NCBI GenBank assembly: GCA_965248995.1
Contig: CBDFKY010000014.1
Location: 270,064-334,063, forward strand
Length of the DNA stretch: 64,000 nt
Reading direction: 5' to 3'
DNA from: CBDFKY01 sp965248995
Lineage (GTDB): Bacteria; Pseudomonadota; Alphaproteobacteria; Rickettsiales; UBA998
Shown here: positions 1 to 7,764 of the stretch, piece by piece
How the letters are laid out: each line of letters begins with the position of its first letter
Numbering within the stretch: the stretch's first letter is position 1
Notes under the pieces: model-generated
Seen by the model: only the letters and a program-made list of their open reading frames with translations
Database searches by the model: none
Told to the model about the DNA's origin: nothing
Position numbers and translations under genes: made by a program

Positions 1-825
1 GAACAGGGCTTTCATCAGCTTGTTGTTGATGGCGTGGCCGGGGCGCGAAATCTTGACATGTCCCTGGATATGGCAACCGGCGAGGAAGAAATCCCCCATG
101 CAGTCCAGCGCCTTGTGGCGGGCGCATTCGTCCGGATGGCGAAGCCCGTCTTCATTCATGATGCCATCATCGTCGATCACCACCGCGTTGGCGAGCGAAC
201 CGCCGCGCGCCAGGCCGATGCTGCGCAGCGCCTCCACGTCCTTCAAGAAGCCGAAGGTGCGCGCCCGCGCCACCGACTGGCGGAAGCCTGCTTCCGTGGA
301 AGCGAACGTGTAACGCTGGCGGCCGATCGCCTCATGCGGGAAGTCGATTTCCACGTCCAGCGAAAAGCCTTCCTCGCTCGGCTGCAGGATGGCGACGGAG
401 GTGCCGATCTGCACGACGATGGGCGCGTCGATCACTACGACGCGGCGGGGTGCGTCCTGTTCGACGACCCGGGCGCATTCGATCAGGAAGACGAACGGTT
501 CCGAGCTGCCGTCCATGATGGGCACTTCCGGTCCGTCGATCTCGATGGTGGCGTTGTCCACCCCGCAGCCCCAGAGCGCCGCCATCAGGTGTTCCACCGT
601 AGAGACCTTCACCCCGTAGGCGTTTTCCAGCACGGTGCACAGGCGCGTATCGGAAACATTGCGGTAATCCGCCTTGACCATGGCCTGCGCCACGTCTTCG
701 ATGTCGGTCCGCTTGAACCAGATGCCGTGGTTTTCGGGGGCAGGGCTGAGCGTCATATGGACGGTCGTGCCCTGGTGCAGGCTGATGCCTTCGCAGTGGA
801 CGGAAGCGGCGAGTGTCTGTTGCAT
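1..825 (-). CDS. lpxC: LpxC, UDP-3-O-acyl-N-acetylglucosamine deacetylase (3' end outside window)
   Basis: This zinc deacetylase catalyses the committed step of lipid A synthesis in the cytoplasm. The 275 residues present read without interruption from an ATG at 825; the C-terminus is missing because the window starts inside the gene. The zinc site is recognisable: E78-H79 in the STVEHL segment, then H237 and D241 in a HKALD segment, the same spacing as E. coli H79/H238/D242. The IPMDG-like segment IMDGSSEPF is also present. A GAGG stretch lies about 8 bases before the ATG. The product is certain; only the length is unknown. Confidence 0.96.
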   Translation of the reverse strand, partial: MQQTLAASVHCEGISLHQGTTVHMTLSPAPENHGIWFKRTDIEDVAQAMVKADYRNVSDTRLCTVLENAYGVKVSTVEHLMAALWGCGVDNATIEIDGPEVPIMDGSSEPFVFLIECARVVEQDAPRRVVVIDAPIVVQIGTSVAILQPSEEGFSLDVEIDFPHEAIGRQRYTFASTEAGFRQSVARARTFGFLKDVEALRSIGLARGGSLANAVVIDDDGIMNEDGLRHPDECARHKALDCMGDFFLAGCHIQGHVKISRPGHAINNKLMKALF

Positions 826-860
826 GGAGGAAACCTCGGGTAGTCTGTGTATGAATCGTC

Positions 861-889
861 AACCTAGGGGATTTGCGCCCACTCCTCAA
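861..889 (-). promoter_or_regulatory. possible sigma70-type promoter of lpxC
   Basis: On the minus strand TTGAGG (884-889) and TAGGTT (861-866) are separated by exactly 17 bases, about 36 bases before the lpxC start codon. This is a pattern match only. Confidence 0.3.
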
Positions 890-934
890 CACACAGTTTG
901 TAACAGTTTGTTACAAAGGCATACGGTTGGCAAC

Positions 935-1051
935 TATAGTGTTTCCGAATAATTTCCGTACGGAAATTTTCGGATAAAAACACTATAAATTATATGGTTA
1001 TAGTCATTTTATCCGATTAAAACCGTACGGTTTTTAATCGGAATGACTATA
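935..1051 (+). repeat. 117-bp double-hairpin MITE-like element, copy 1
   Basis: The element is an inverted pair of two 53-bp palindromic units (935-987 and 999-1051) joined by an 11-base AT-rich spacer. Unit A has TATAGTGTTT arms and unit B TATAGTCATT arms. Each has a central CCGTACGG core and a 4-base TTAT bulge on the arm that faces the spacer. Nearly identical copies lie at 8028, 9483 and 17683. Its end is 7 bases from the stop codon of the aspartoacylase-like gene and it lies upstream of lpxC, so transcripts would form two strong hairpins here. No transposase is encoded. Confidence 0.9.
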
Positions 1052-1057
1052 TCGCTC

Positions 1058-1954
1058 TTATGGTATCGCAGGGAAGGAAGTGGTTACTCCGAAATAAAAC
1101 CATTCCGCGCCAAGCGTATGATCCGTCTCTGTTTTCGGCAGCACGATCACCCCGTTTTTTTCCGCGATAAGGGCGGTTCCGTCATCATAACAGGCAAGGA
1201 CATCACCCGCCGCTACAGGCTCTGCGTGACGCCACGGCCTGGCCAGGCGGCCCTCCTTTTCCTTGTAGAATACCCTCTCCATCCGCACGCACTGTTGCCT
1301 ATCCGCATCAACCGGCGGCAGCCCGCTTTCCATCATCCCGCAATGCTGGAGGGCCCGAAGTATTCCTTCATACCCGCGCTGCGGGGCGAACGGATCGGTA
1401 TGGTGGCCGCATTCCAGGGTGACGGCGAGGGCGGGGGCGGGTTTGTTGCGGGCGTAATCCGTCGTGCCGAGGGCAGCGCGTTTCTGTTCTTCGCTCGCAC
1501 CGGATCCGAACGCTTCCGCCCAGCCGTAGATATAGGTGGAAACGCCCAGCGCCCGCGCATAAGTGATTTCCGCCTGCGAGCCGGTGCCGAGAAAGCAGAA
1601 CGCGTCGCCTTCCGACTGGTACGAATGCAGGTCCAGAAACACGTCCGCCTTGTCCAGAATACCGCTTAAGGCGGCATCCAGCGTGTCTTCATAGGCGACA
1701 ATCGTGAATTTGGGGTAGAAATGGCGGTTCAGGTTACGCTCGACAAACCGTACCCCTGCGGCATACGCCCGCGGATTGCAGACCGGCACCAGCGTCAGGG
1801 TGCCGCGCTCAAGGGAGAGGCGGCCCGCTTCCAGTTCCGGGACGAGACGCCGGATGGCCGCGGTTCCGCAGGTTTCGTTGCCGTGCACCGCACCGAACAC
1901 CACCAGATGGGGGCCTTCCTGCCCGGAATGGAAGGTGATCTGCTGAATGGTCAT
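1058..1954 (-). CDS. aspartoacylase / succinylglutamate desuccinylase family zinc hydrolase
   Basis: The 298-residue protein belongs to the M14-like AspA/AstE family, which removes acyl groups from N-acyl amino acids. The zinc ligands are visible as H24 and E27 in GAVHGNE and H110 in DLHS. NLNR (residues 74-77) supplies substrate-binding residues and E181 in LECGHH is the likely catalytic glutamate. Its start overlaps the stop of the upstream pirin gene by four bases (ATGA), so the two are probably cotranscribed and translationally coupled. The exact acyl-amino-acid substrate cannot be read from sequence. Confidence 0.85.
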   Translation of the reverse strand: MTIQQITFHSGQEGPHLVVFGAVHGNETCGTAAIRRLVPELEAGRLSLERGTLTLVPVCNPRAYAAGVRFVERNLNRHFYPKFTIVAYEDTLDAALSGILDKADVFLDLHSYQSEGDAFCFLGTGSQAEITYARALGVSTYIYGWAEAFGSGASEEQKRAALGTTDYARNKPAPALAVTLECGHHTDPFAPQRGYEGILRALQHCGMMESGLPPVDADRQQCVRMERVFYKEKEGRLARPWRHAEPVAAGDVLACYDDGTALIAEKNGVIVLPKTETDHTLGAEWFYFGVTTSFPAIP

Positions 1955-2655
1955 GCGGCGGGCACGTCGATAATCAGGATTTCCGCCTCTTCCAGCGCGA
2001 TGATCGAGAGGTCCGGTTCTGCCGTCACTTCCGCTCCGTCCCCTTGCCGCAGGGTCGTGCCGTTCACGGTGAACGAGCCCCGGGAGGCCAGGATATAGGC
2101 CTGATGGACGAGCGGTTGCGCGAGTGATGCGCCTTCTTTGAGCCTGCCACCGTAAATCGCCGCGTCCTGATGGATGAACAGCGCCCCGCTGCCCCGGTGC
2201 CGTTCCATACCGGAGACCAGCACGCTCAGGCGCGCGTCCGCCGGTTCTTTCGGGAAGGCGGCAGCTTCCCAGCGCGGCGTCACGCCGAGCGTGTCCGGCT
2301 CGATCCAGATCTGGTAGAGCCGGGTTTCCTCGTCCTCGCGGTTATGTTCGGAATGGGCGATGCCGGTGCCCGCCGACATCACCTGCACGTCACCGGCGGC
2401 GGTGCGGCCCGTGTTGCCCATACTGTCGCGATGAGTGATCGCGCCGCTGCGTACGTAGGTGATGATTTCCATGTCGCGGTGCGGATGGGCGTCGAACCCG
2501 CGATGCGCGGCGATGCGGTCGTCGTTGATGACACGCAGCGATCCGAATCCCATCCGCTTCGGATCGTAATAGTTCGCGAAACTGAAATGGTGGCGGGCGT
2601 CCAGCCAGCCGTGATCGGCGTGGCCGAGTCGTTCGTAAGGGATGAGGGTGATCAT
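1951..2655 (-). CDS. pirin family protein (bicupin, YhaK/quercetinase-like)
   Basis: The 234-residue bicupin has the pirin metal site H57, H59, H101 and E103 (FDAHPHRD and GIAHSEHN). Pirins bind Fe or another metal; some oxidise flavonols such as quercetin and others act in regulation. The gene is first in a two-gene unit and overlaps the aspartoacylase-like gene by four bases. A double hairpin repeat begins about 20 bases upstream. The family is sure; the function here is unknown. Confidence 0.88.
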   Translation of the reverse strand: MITLIPYERLGHADHGWLDARHHFSFANYYDPKRMGFGSLRVINDDRIAAHRGFDAHPHRDMEIITYVRSGAITHRDSMGNTGRTAAGDVQVMSAGTGIAHSEHNREDEETRLYQIWIEPDTLGVTPRWEAAAFPKEPADARLSVLVSGMERHRGSGALFIHQDAAIYGGRLKEGASLAQPLVHQAYILASRGSFTVNGTTLRQGDGAEVTAEPDLSIIALEEAEILIIDVPAA

Positions 2656-2676
2656 GCGGAACCTGATGAAGCCGGT

Positions 2677-2779
2677 TGTAGAGTGTTTTCAAAAGCTTTT
2701 GAAAACACTCTACATCATATAAGTACAGTCGTTTTATCCAAGCAAAAAAATGTCCCATTTTTTTCCTGGAACGACTATA
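2677..2779. repeat. diverged double-hairpin element related to the 117-bp family
   Basis: A perfect 38-base palindrome (2677-2714, arms beginning TGTAGAGTGTTTTC) is followed after nine bases by a second hairpin (2724-2779). The second has outer arms TACAGTCGTT/AACGACTATA, a TTTTATCC side and an inner AAAAAAATG/CATTTTTTT stem. The order (AGTGTTT-type unit, AT-rich spacer, AGTC-type unit with TTTTATCC) matches the 117-bp elements, but most other bases differ. It fills the gap between the divergent pirin and rnhA genes. Confidence 0.65.
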
Positions 2780-2811
2780 TGTTGCGCCACGTTCATAGAG
2801 GAAAGAGGGAT

Positions 2812-3246
2812 ATGAAACAAGTCACCATCCACACCGACGGCGCGTGCAGCGGCAATCCCGGACCCGGCGGGTGGGGGGCGGTGCTCGCCAGCGCGGGCGT
2901 CGAGCGAGAGCTTTCCGGAGGGGAGGCTCTGACCACCAACAACCGCATGGAAATGATGGCGGCGATCGAATCGCTGCGGGCGCTGAAAGAGCCTTGTGCG
3001 GTGGATCTCTATACCGACAGCCAGTATGTCAAGAACGGCATCACGCAATGGATCATCGGCTGGCAGAAGAACGGCTGGAAGAACGCGCAGAAACAGCCGG
3101 TCAAGAATGCCGATCTGTGGCAGGCACTGCTGGAGCAGACGAAGCGTCATACCGTCAGCTGGCACTGGGTGCGCGGCCATGACGGCAATGCGGGGAACGA
3201 ACGGGCCGACACGCTGGCGCGGCTGGCGGTGGTGCGGAACGTTTAG
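2812..3246 (+). CDS. rnhA: ribonuclease HI
   Basis: This enzyme degrades the RNA strand of RNA-DNA hybrids. The 144-residue protein carries the four carboxylates D9, E47, D69 and D133, the catalytic H123 and the HTDGACSGNPGPGGWG opening, at E. coli RNase HI spacing. The frame is open far upstream, but the start is set at ATG 2812 because a strong GAGGAAAGAGG ribosome site lies just before it and homologs begin here. It ends in TAG, which shows TAG is a normal stop in this genome. Confidence 0.96.
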   Translation: MKQVTIHTDGACSGNPGPGGWGAVLASAGVERELSGGEALTTNNRMEMMAAIESLRALKEPCAVDLYTDSQYVKNGITQWIIGWQKNGWKNAQKQPVKNADLWQALLEQTKRHTVSWHWVRGHDGNAGNERADTLARLAVVRNV

Positions 3247-3267
3247 GGCTGGCAGCCCCGTTTATTT
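3246..3267 (+). terminator. short hairpin after rnhA
   Basis: GGGCT (3246-3250) pairs with AGCCC (3254-3258) and is followed by CGTTTATTT. The stem is short and the T-run imperfect, so it is a weak intrinsic terminator candidate for rnhA. Confidence 0.4.
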
Positions 3268-3330
3268 AGGTGCCGGCTCTTTCTTCGGTTTTTTTGCTTC
3301 ACGTTTTTGTTTGCCTTGTCCTTTCGCCAT
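3262..3330 (-). CDS. 22-residue Lys-rich small protein (MAKGQ... type)
   Basis: A very small frame starts at ATG 3328-3330 behind a perfect AAGGAG ribosome site with a 5-base spacer, and ends in TAA. The peptide begins MAKGQGKQKREAKKPKK and continues EPAPK: 22 residues, strongly basic, with no hydrophobic stretch. Small proteins of this MAKGQ...KKPKK form occur in other bacteria as uncharacterised short proteins; that recollection is general knowledge and not a search. The ribosome site and gap placement make it a believable gene. Its function is unknown. Confidence 0.65.
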   Translation of the reverse strand: MAKGQGKQKREAKKPKKEPAPK

Positions 3331-3401
3331 AAAAACTCCTTGTAGATGATGTGTGTGAATCGCGGGGATTTCCACGAAGTCCGTATTTTCAATCCTACCC
3401 T

Positions 3402-4307
3402 TTATTCAGCACAGGTCAAGGGCGGATCGTGGCGGGCGCGTCGCAGGCCGCGCCATTTGTCCAGCAGGTAGCATCCCACCCCCAGCCAGATGAAACAAAA
3501 AGAGGCGGCCCCGGCCCGGGTGAGGGGTTCATGGTAGAGAAACAATCCCACTAAAAACTGGATCGAGGGGGAAATGAACTGCAGGATGCCCATCAGGCTG
3601 TAAGGCAGGCTGCGGGCGGCGACGGCATACAGGAACAGGGGCAGGCCGGTGACAAAACCGCTGCCGGCCAGCAGCAGCCAGTCCGTCGTCTGCAGAGGCG
3701 CGCTGCTCTGCGAACGCAGCCAGCAGGCGGCGATGAGCGCGGGAAGCAGGCCCACCGCGCCTTCCATGAGGGAAAACTGCGTCGGGCGGATGCGGATCAT
3801 TTTCTTGATGATGCCGTAGCCGCAGAAGGAAAAGGCGAGGATCAGGGCGATCCAGGGAAAATGATCGCCGAAACCGATCTGAATGAGCACGCCGCCCAGC
3901 GCCATGGCGAACGCGAAGCGGAGCAGCGGCGGAAAAGGTTCGCGGAAGAAGACGGCACCCACCAGCATGACCAGCAGCGGATTGATGAAATAGGCGAGGC
4001 TGCCTTCGAGCACCATGCCGATATTGATGGAATAGATATACGTGCCCCAGTTTATGGCGAGCAGCAGCGCGGCGAGGGCCGCCAGCGCCCAGTCTTTGGC
4101 CGTCGTGGCGACCATGAATTTCACGCCGCGTAAGTGACGGAACAGCACGATCGCCAGGTAGAACACGAACGACCAGACGATGCGGTGGGAGAGCGTTTCG
4201 AGCGCGCTGATATGGTGCAGCAGTTTCCAGTAGACGGGAAAGAAGCCCCAGGCGAGGAAGCAGGCGAGGGCGGTGTAGAATGCGCGTTTCTGGTCGGGTT
4301 CCTGCAT
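3402..4307 (-). CDS. rarD: RarD, EamA/DMT-superfamily permease
   Basis: The 301-residue protein has about ten hydrophobic segments in two EamA repeats. It shows the RarD hallmarks WGFFPVYWK near residue 20, the NWGTYIYSIN segment near residue 86 and FREP near residue 121. RarD proteins are inner-membrane drug/metabolite exporters of unsettled substrate (named from chloramphenicol sensitivity in Pseudomonas). It stands alone between minus-strand neighbours. Confidence 0.9.
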   Translation of the reverse strand: MQEPDQKRAFYTALACFLAWGFFPVYWKLLHHISALETLSHRIVWSFVFYLAIVLFRHLRGVKFMVATTAKDWALAALAALLLAINWGTYIYSINIGMVLEGSLAYFINPLLVMLVGAVFFREPFPPLLRFAFAMALGGVLIQIGFGDHFPWIALILAFSFCGYGIIKKMIRIRPTQFSLMEGAVGLLPALIAACWLRSQSSAPLQTTDWLLLAGSGFVTGLPLFLYAVAARSLPYSLMGILQFISPSIQFLVGLFLYHEPLTRAGAASFCFIWLGVGCYLLDKWRGLRRARHDPPLTCAE

Positions 4308-4483
4308 GAGATGTGCTTACCACGCGCTGTCTGGTAAGCCAAATGATATCATCCCTTTGCGAAGCTTCAGGAAACGGATGGTGTAACAGAGAACTGAGAC
4401 CGCCATTGATTGGCCATGTGGTGATATGCCACCGAAAATCTTCGGATTTTTCTCTCTACGTTTTTTTCACTCTACGTCCGTCT

Positions 4484-5539
4484 TCAGCGATCTATCAGCG
4501 CCTCGATCTCTTTTTCGGAGAGCGGCGTCTGGACGATCACCCCGTACCAGCCCATGCCGTCATACCCCTCGTAGCCGATGGTGCGGGCGTAGGCGATGAT
4601 ATTACCCTTGCCGTCGGTGTAGGAGCCTTTGGTGCCCTGCTTGGTATCCAGCTGGAAGGATTTGAGCAGGTCCTTGCCGTCCGAGGCGGCGATGATATGC
4701 AGTCTGGAGTCCAGCAGCAGGACGCGGGTGCGGGTGGTTTCACCGGGGGATAAGGGGGGTTCGTCCTGCACGATGATGCGGGACTGCTCCGGCCAGTCGA
4801 AAAATACGCCGAGCACGCCGAGCGGCCGGCCGTCCAGCGTTCCGCCCTCGCGTACCGCCGCGGAATAGACCGCGACGGGCAGGTTGCTGTGCAGGGGGTC
4901 GATATGGATGTCGTCGACGATGTAGTCGTCGCCGCTGCGGGTGTGCATCGCTTCGGTATACCACCGCTCATGCGCGACGCTGGCGCCGGTGGCGGCCGGG
5001 AATTTGCGGGGTTGTGAACAGGCAACCACCCGGCCGTGCGCGTCCGTCAATACCAGGTTGAGGTACACGGTGTAAAAACGGTTGATGACGCCCAGACGGC
5101 GACCGGCGAATTCGGTTTTCTCAAGGCCCGGCTGCGAGAGCGCTTCGTAAAAGGCGCTGTCCGTCGCCCACCACCGGACGTCCGCCGTGCGTTCGAACAG
5201 GTTGCGCACGATCAGCTGCACCAGCGTCTGCGCCATTTCGATCAATCGGTTGCCCTCCAGGTCCTTGACCAGATGGTCGGTGATCTGGCTGCCCTTGGCG
5301 ATGCGGTCGAGCACCACCTGGCGGAAGCTCAGAGAATTCCTGGAGGCCTGGTTCGCCAGATTCTTTACCTCGCTTGCCACCACCGTAAACCCGCGACCGG
5401 CTTCTCCGGCGCGGGCCGCCTCGATCGTGGCGTTGAGGGAAAGCAGGTTGATCTGTCCCGCCACCTTTTCGTTCAGGGTGGCGAACGCTTCGATGTCCGC
5501 CGCCACGCGGTTGATGATGGTCTGGATTCTACGCGGCAT
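4484..5539 (-). CDS. soluble chemoreceptor-like protein: MCP signalling tip followed by a Cache-type sensor
   Basis: Residues 25-65 carry the conserved tip of the methyl-accepting chemotaxis hairpin (LLSLNATIEAARAGEAGRGF then VVASEVKNLA), which contacts CheA and CheW. The rest, about 90-345, looks like a Cache-type ligand-binding domain (RWYTEAM, DDIHIDPL, VYSAAVREG, GMGWYGVIVQTP). The order is reversed from a classical receptor and no membrane segment is visible, so it should be cytoplasmic. The MCP part is also much shorter than a full hairpin. It could relay a signal to the che operon at 32802-39025. The domain calls are pattern recognition; the Cache assignment is the less sure one. Confidence 0.7.
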   Translation of the reverse strand: MPRRIQTIINRVAADIEAFATLNEKVAGQINLLSLNATIEAARAGEAGRGFTVVASEVKNLANQASRNSLSFRQVVLDRIAKGSQITDHLVKDLEGNRLIEMAQTLVQLIVRNLFERTADVRWWATDSAFYEALSQPGLEKTEFAGRRLGVINRFYTVYLNLVLTDAHGRVVACSQPRKFPAATGASVAHERWYTEAMHTRSGDDYIVDDIHIDPLHSNLPVAVYSAAVREGGTLDGRPLGVLGVFFDWPEQSRIIVQDEPPLSPGETTRTRVLLLDSRLHIIAASDGKDLLKSFQLDTKQGTKGSYTDGKGNIIAYARTIGYEGYDGMGWYGVIVQTPLSEKEIEALIDR

Positions 5540-5585
5540 GGACGCTCCGTTCCGGGAAGTAAGTAAAAGATATAGTTGTTTGTTT

Positions 5586-5638
5586 TACAGTGTTTTTATC
5601 CTTATTCGGCGCTGCGCTTCTCGTCAGGAAACACTGTA
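5586..5638. repeat. single 53-bp hairpin unit of the double-hairpin family
   Basis: TACAGTGTTTTTATCC pairs with GGAAACACTGTA at the far end. The length is 53 bp, the same as one unit of the 117-bp element, and the extra TTAT lies on the left arm. The loop half (ATTCGGCGCTGCGCTTCTCG) is unrelated to the CCGTACGG core. It lies between the divergent chemoreceptor-like gene and infC. Confidence 0.6.
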
Positions 5639-5817
5639 TGTCCAGTTATGCAACAGAAAACCTTAAAAAAGCGTATCCTTAAGCTTTGGTGATTACAGAT
5701 ACCCCTGCTTCGGCAGATTAAAGTTGCGCGCGCTTTAAGCAACTGTTAAGCGCATACGATTAAGATCATCATCATCCATCAACAAAGTGAGTCTGCATGA
5801 AGGAAATCGCGTAGTCT

Positions 5818-6345
5818 ATGAGTGTCACTGAAAAAGAAGCGCGGATCAACGAACAGATCCGGGTGCCGAAAATCCGCCTGATCGGGGCGGACGGGGAAAT
5901 GGTGGGAGTGGTCACCGTCCATGAAGGGCTCAACCTCGCCCGCGACGCCGGGCTGGACTTGGTGGAGGTGTCGCCCAACGCCGATCCGCCGGTCTGCAAG
6001 ATTCTCGATTACGGTAAGTATAAGTACACCCAGCAGAAGCGGGCCAACGAGGCGCGCAAAAAGCAGAAGATCATCCAGATCAAGGAGGTAAAACTGCGCC
6101 CGACGATCGACGATCATGATCTGGACGTGAAGCTGAAGAGCGTGGAGAAATTCCTGGCGGCGGGTGACAAGGTGAAAATGACGCTGCGGTTTCGCGGACG
6201 GGAAATGTCCCATCAGGAGCTGGGGCTGAAACTGCTCAACGAGATCAAGGAAAAACTGCGCGATGTGATCAAGGTCGAGCATGAGCCGAAACTGGAAGGC
6301 CGCCAGATGATCATGATCGTTTCTTCCGCGAAGGCGAGCGGATGA
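5818..6345 (+). CDS. infC: translation initiation factor IF-3
   Basis: IF-3 binds the 30S subunit, keeps it apart from 50S and proofreads initiator tRNA. The 175-residue protein has the N-domain segment NEQIRVPKIRLI and the linker-side DYGKYKYTQQKR. The C-domain includes KMTLRFRGREMSHQELG. An in-frame TAG at 5812 leaves ATG 5818 as the only reasonable start, so no rare AUU start is needed here. The nearest purine-rich site (AAGGAA) is about 13 bases away, which is long. The next gene overlaps by four bases. Confidence 0.95.
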   Translation: MSVTEKEARINEQIRVPKIRLIGADGEMVGVVTVHEGLNLARDAGLDLVEVSPNADPPVCKILDYGKYKYTQQKRANEARKKQKIIQIKEVKLRPTIDDHDLDVKLKSVEKFLAAGDKVKMTLRFRGREMSHQELGLKLLNEIKEKLRDVIKVEHEPKLEGRQMIMIVSSAKASG

Positions 6346-6566
6346 CTGCTTCAAAAAAAGAGGGCGACACGCCTGCCGAAAAACAATGGCAGGGTGCGCT
6401 GGACGAGCATGCGGCAAGCCTGAAGGACGTGCAGGCTGCCGAGACCGTGGAAGACTATATCGAAGCGAGCCGGCATCTGGAGTCGGTCAAGGAAGCGCTT
6501 ACCGATATCGAGGCCGCCGTCAATCAAGGAAGGGCGGCGCAAAAGCGGCGTGAGCTGGATCTGTGA
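6342..6566 (+). CDS. 74-residue charged helical protein of unknown function
   Basis: The frame starts in an ATGA overlap with the infC stop, so it is probably translated by coupling. The product is acidic and basic in alternation (VEDYIEASRHLESVKEALTDIEAA) with no hydrophobic segment, as expected of a small helical or coiled-coil protein. I do not recognise a family. The overlap with infC is the main support that it is a gene. Confidence 0.6.
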   Translation: MTASKKEGDTPAEKQWQGALDEHAASLKDVQAAETVEDYIEASRHLESVKEALTDIEAAVNQGRAAQKRRELDL

Positions 6567-6575
6567 TCCGGGACA

Positions 6576-6627
6576 TGTAGCCACTCCAAGAAAATGTTTC
6601 ATTTTACGCTTGGATAAAAGCGCTATA
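6576..6627. repeat. single hairpin unit (52 bp) related to the 53-bp family
   Basis: TGTAGC...CCAAG on the left pairs with CTTGGATAAAAGCGCTATA on the right, with the same extra ATAA/TTAT on one arm as the other units. The inner stem is AAAATG/CATTTT. It directly follows the infC operon and faces the convergent membrane-protein gene, so it could act as a bidirectional transcription stop. Confidence 0.5.
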
Positions 6628-6670
6628 TCTCTCCTTGAAAAAGGATGCGCGGAATCTTCTCAAAATTTTA

Positions 6671-7114
6671 CTACGGTGAAGACAAAGCGGACGTATCGGA
6701 TTTTTTCCTCAAACGTGGAAAAAAGGCGGCCAGGCCGCTGATGAATGCGCTCCCGCCGCAAAGGGGGAGCCACCAGCCTTCGATATGCGGGATGCTGAAG
6801 ATATGCATGGCGGCGTCCATCCAGAGAGCGCTCAGCAGGATCAGCGCCGAGAGCCAGCGGTGCAGCTTCCCGGCGAGCCAGTCCAGAGAAAGAGCGGCTC
6901 GCTGCCGGAACCATGCCAGCAGCACGGCGGATGCGATGATGATATGACCCTGATAGCGCAGCAGAAAGGAATGCGCCCTCGCCAGCCGGTAAATAGGCGG
7001 CATGTCCAGCCACTGCATTCCCCACCACAGCAGGACGGCCGTCAGCAGGGCGACGGCGCAGAGGGAAAGCAAAGTGGGTTTGATCATACGGATGAATTTG
7101 TTACGGTGGAACAT
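6671..7114 (-). CDS. four-helix membrane protein of unknown function
   Basis: The 147-residue protein has four hydrophobic segments near residues 13-32, 55-72, 84-101 and 113-132, and a basic C-terminal tail (RLRKKSD). W and H residues recur (LWWGMQWL, WMDAAMHIFSIPHIEGWWLP), but no cofactor motif can be claimed. Neither the ATG at 7114 nor the internal ATG at 7087 has a clear ribosome site, so the start is uncertain. No family is recognised. Confidence 0.55.
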   Translation of the reverse strand: MFHRNKFIRMIKPTLLSLCAVALLTAVLLWWGMQWLDMPPIYRLARAHSFLLRYQGHIIIASAVLLAWFRQRAALSLDWLAGKLHRWLSALILLSALWMDAAMHIFSIPHIEGWWLPLCGGSAFISGLAAFFPRLRKKSDTSALSSP

Positions 7115-7249
7115 AATACATAGCGGACGCAGGCCGGGGCGTAAAGAAGTTTGTTATGCTGTAACAATAAGGCGGCCAGTCGGCAAACGTTGAACCGTTT
7201 CGCTTTTGTGCTATACTTGTGTTCGATTTCATCCTTGAGGCAGGTATCC

Positions 7250-7759
7250 ATGCAGTATGTCCATACATTATTTCCATCTTCCGTAGGCACCCTGACGCTG
7301 GTGGCCGGTGTGCGAGGGCTGGCGGGCATTTTATGGGAACAGGAGAAAGCGGCGCGCGTCCCGTACCCCGAACATCTCACCGAGGATAAAGCGCATCCGG
7401 TGCTGAGAGAAACCGCCCGTCAGCTGGAGGAGTATTTCGCAGGAAAGCGGCAGGTGTTCGACATGCCGCTTGATTTTACCGGCAACGATTTCCAGCGGGG
7501 CGTATGGGCTGCGCTGCTCGACATCCCTTACGGCGAGACGCGGAGCTACGGACAGATCGCCGCCCGGGTCGGCAATCCGAAGGCGGTACGGGCCGTGGGA
7601 GCGGCCATCGGCAAAAATCCCGTCTCGATCATCGCGCCCTGCCACCGCGTCGTCGGCGCGAACGGTAAACTGACCGGCTTCGCGGGCGGCCTGCCTGCCA
7701 AGGCGTTTCTATTGGATCTGGAAGCGGCCGCAGCGCACACGTTTCATCAGGCGGCCTAA
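7250..7759 (+). CDS. ogt: methylated-DNA--protein-cysteine S-methyltransferase
   Basis: This suicide repair protein transfers alkyl groups from O6-alkylguanine (or O4-alkylthymine) to its own cysteine. The 169-residue protein has the active site IIAPCHRVV with Cys131, the helix-turn-helix region GETRSYGQIAARVGNPKAVRAVG, and an N-terminal Ogt-type domain. The frame is open from 7151, but ATG 7250 follows a TTGAGGCAGG ribosome site and fits homologs. No Ada regulatory domain is present. Confidence 0.95.
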   Translation: MQYVHTLFPSSVGTLTLVAGVRGLAGILWEQEKAARVPYPEHLTEDKAHPVLRETARQLEEYFAGKRQVFDMPLDFTGNDFQRGVWAALLDIPYGETRSYGQIAARVGNPKAVRAVGAAIGKNPVSIIAPCHRVVGANGKLTGFAGGLPAKAFLLDLEAAAAHTFHQAA

Positions 7760-7764
7760 AGATA

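Noticed and set aside
2170..2811. N-terminal extension of rnhA by an upstream open frame
   Set aside because: It is the antisense of the pirin gene and runs through a repeat; the strong ribosome site and homologous start are at 2812.
5797..5814. Five-codon leader peptide (ATGAAGGAAATCGCGTAG) before infC
   Set aside because: No attenuator hairpins go with it and very short frames are common by chance.
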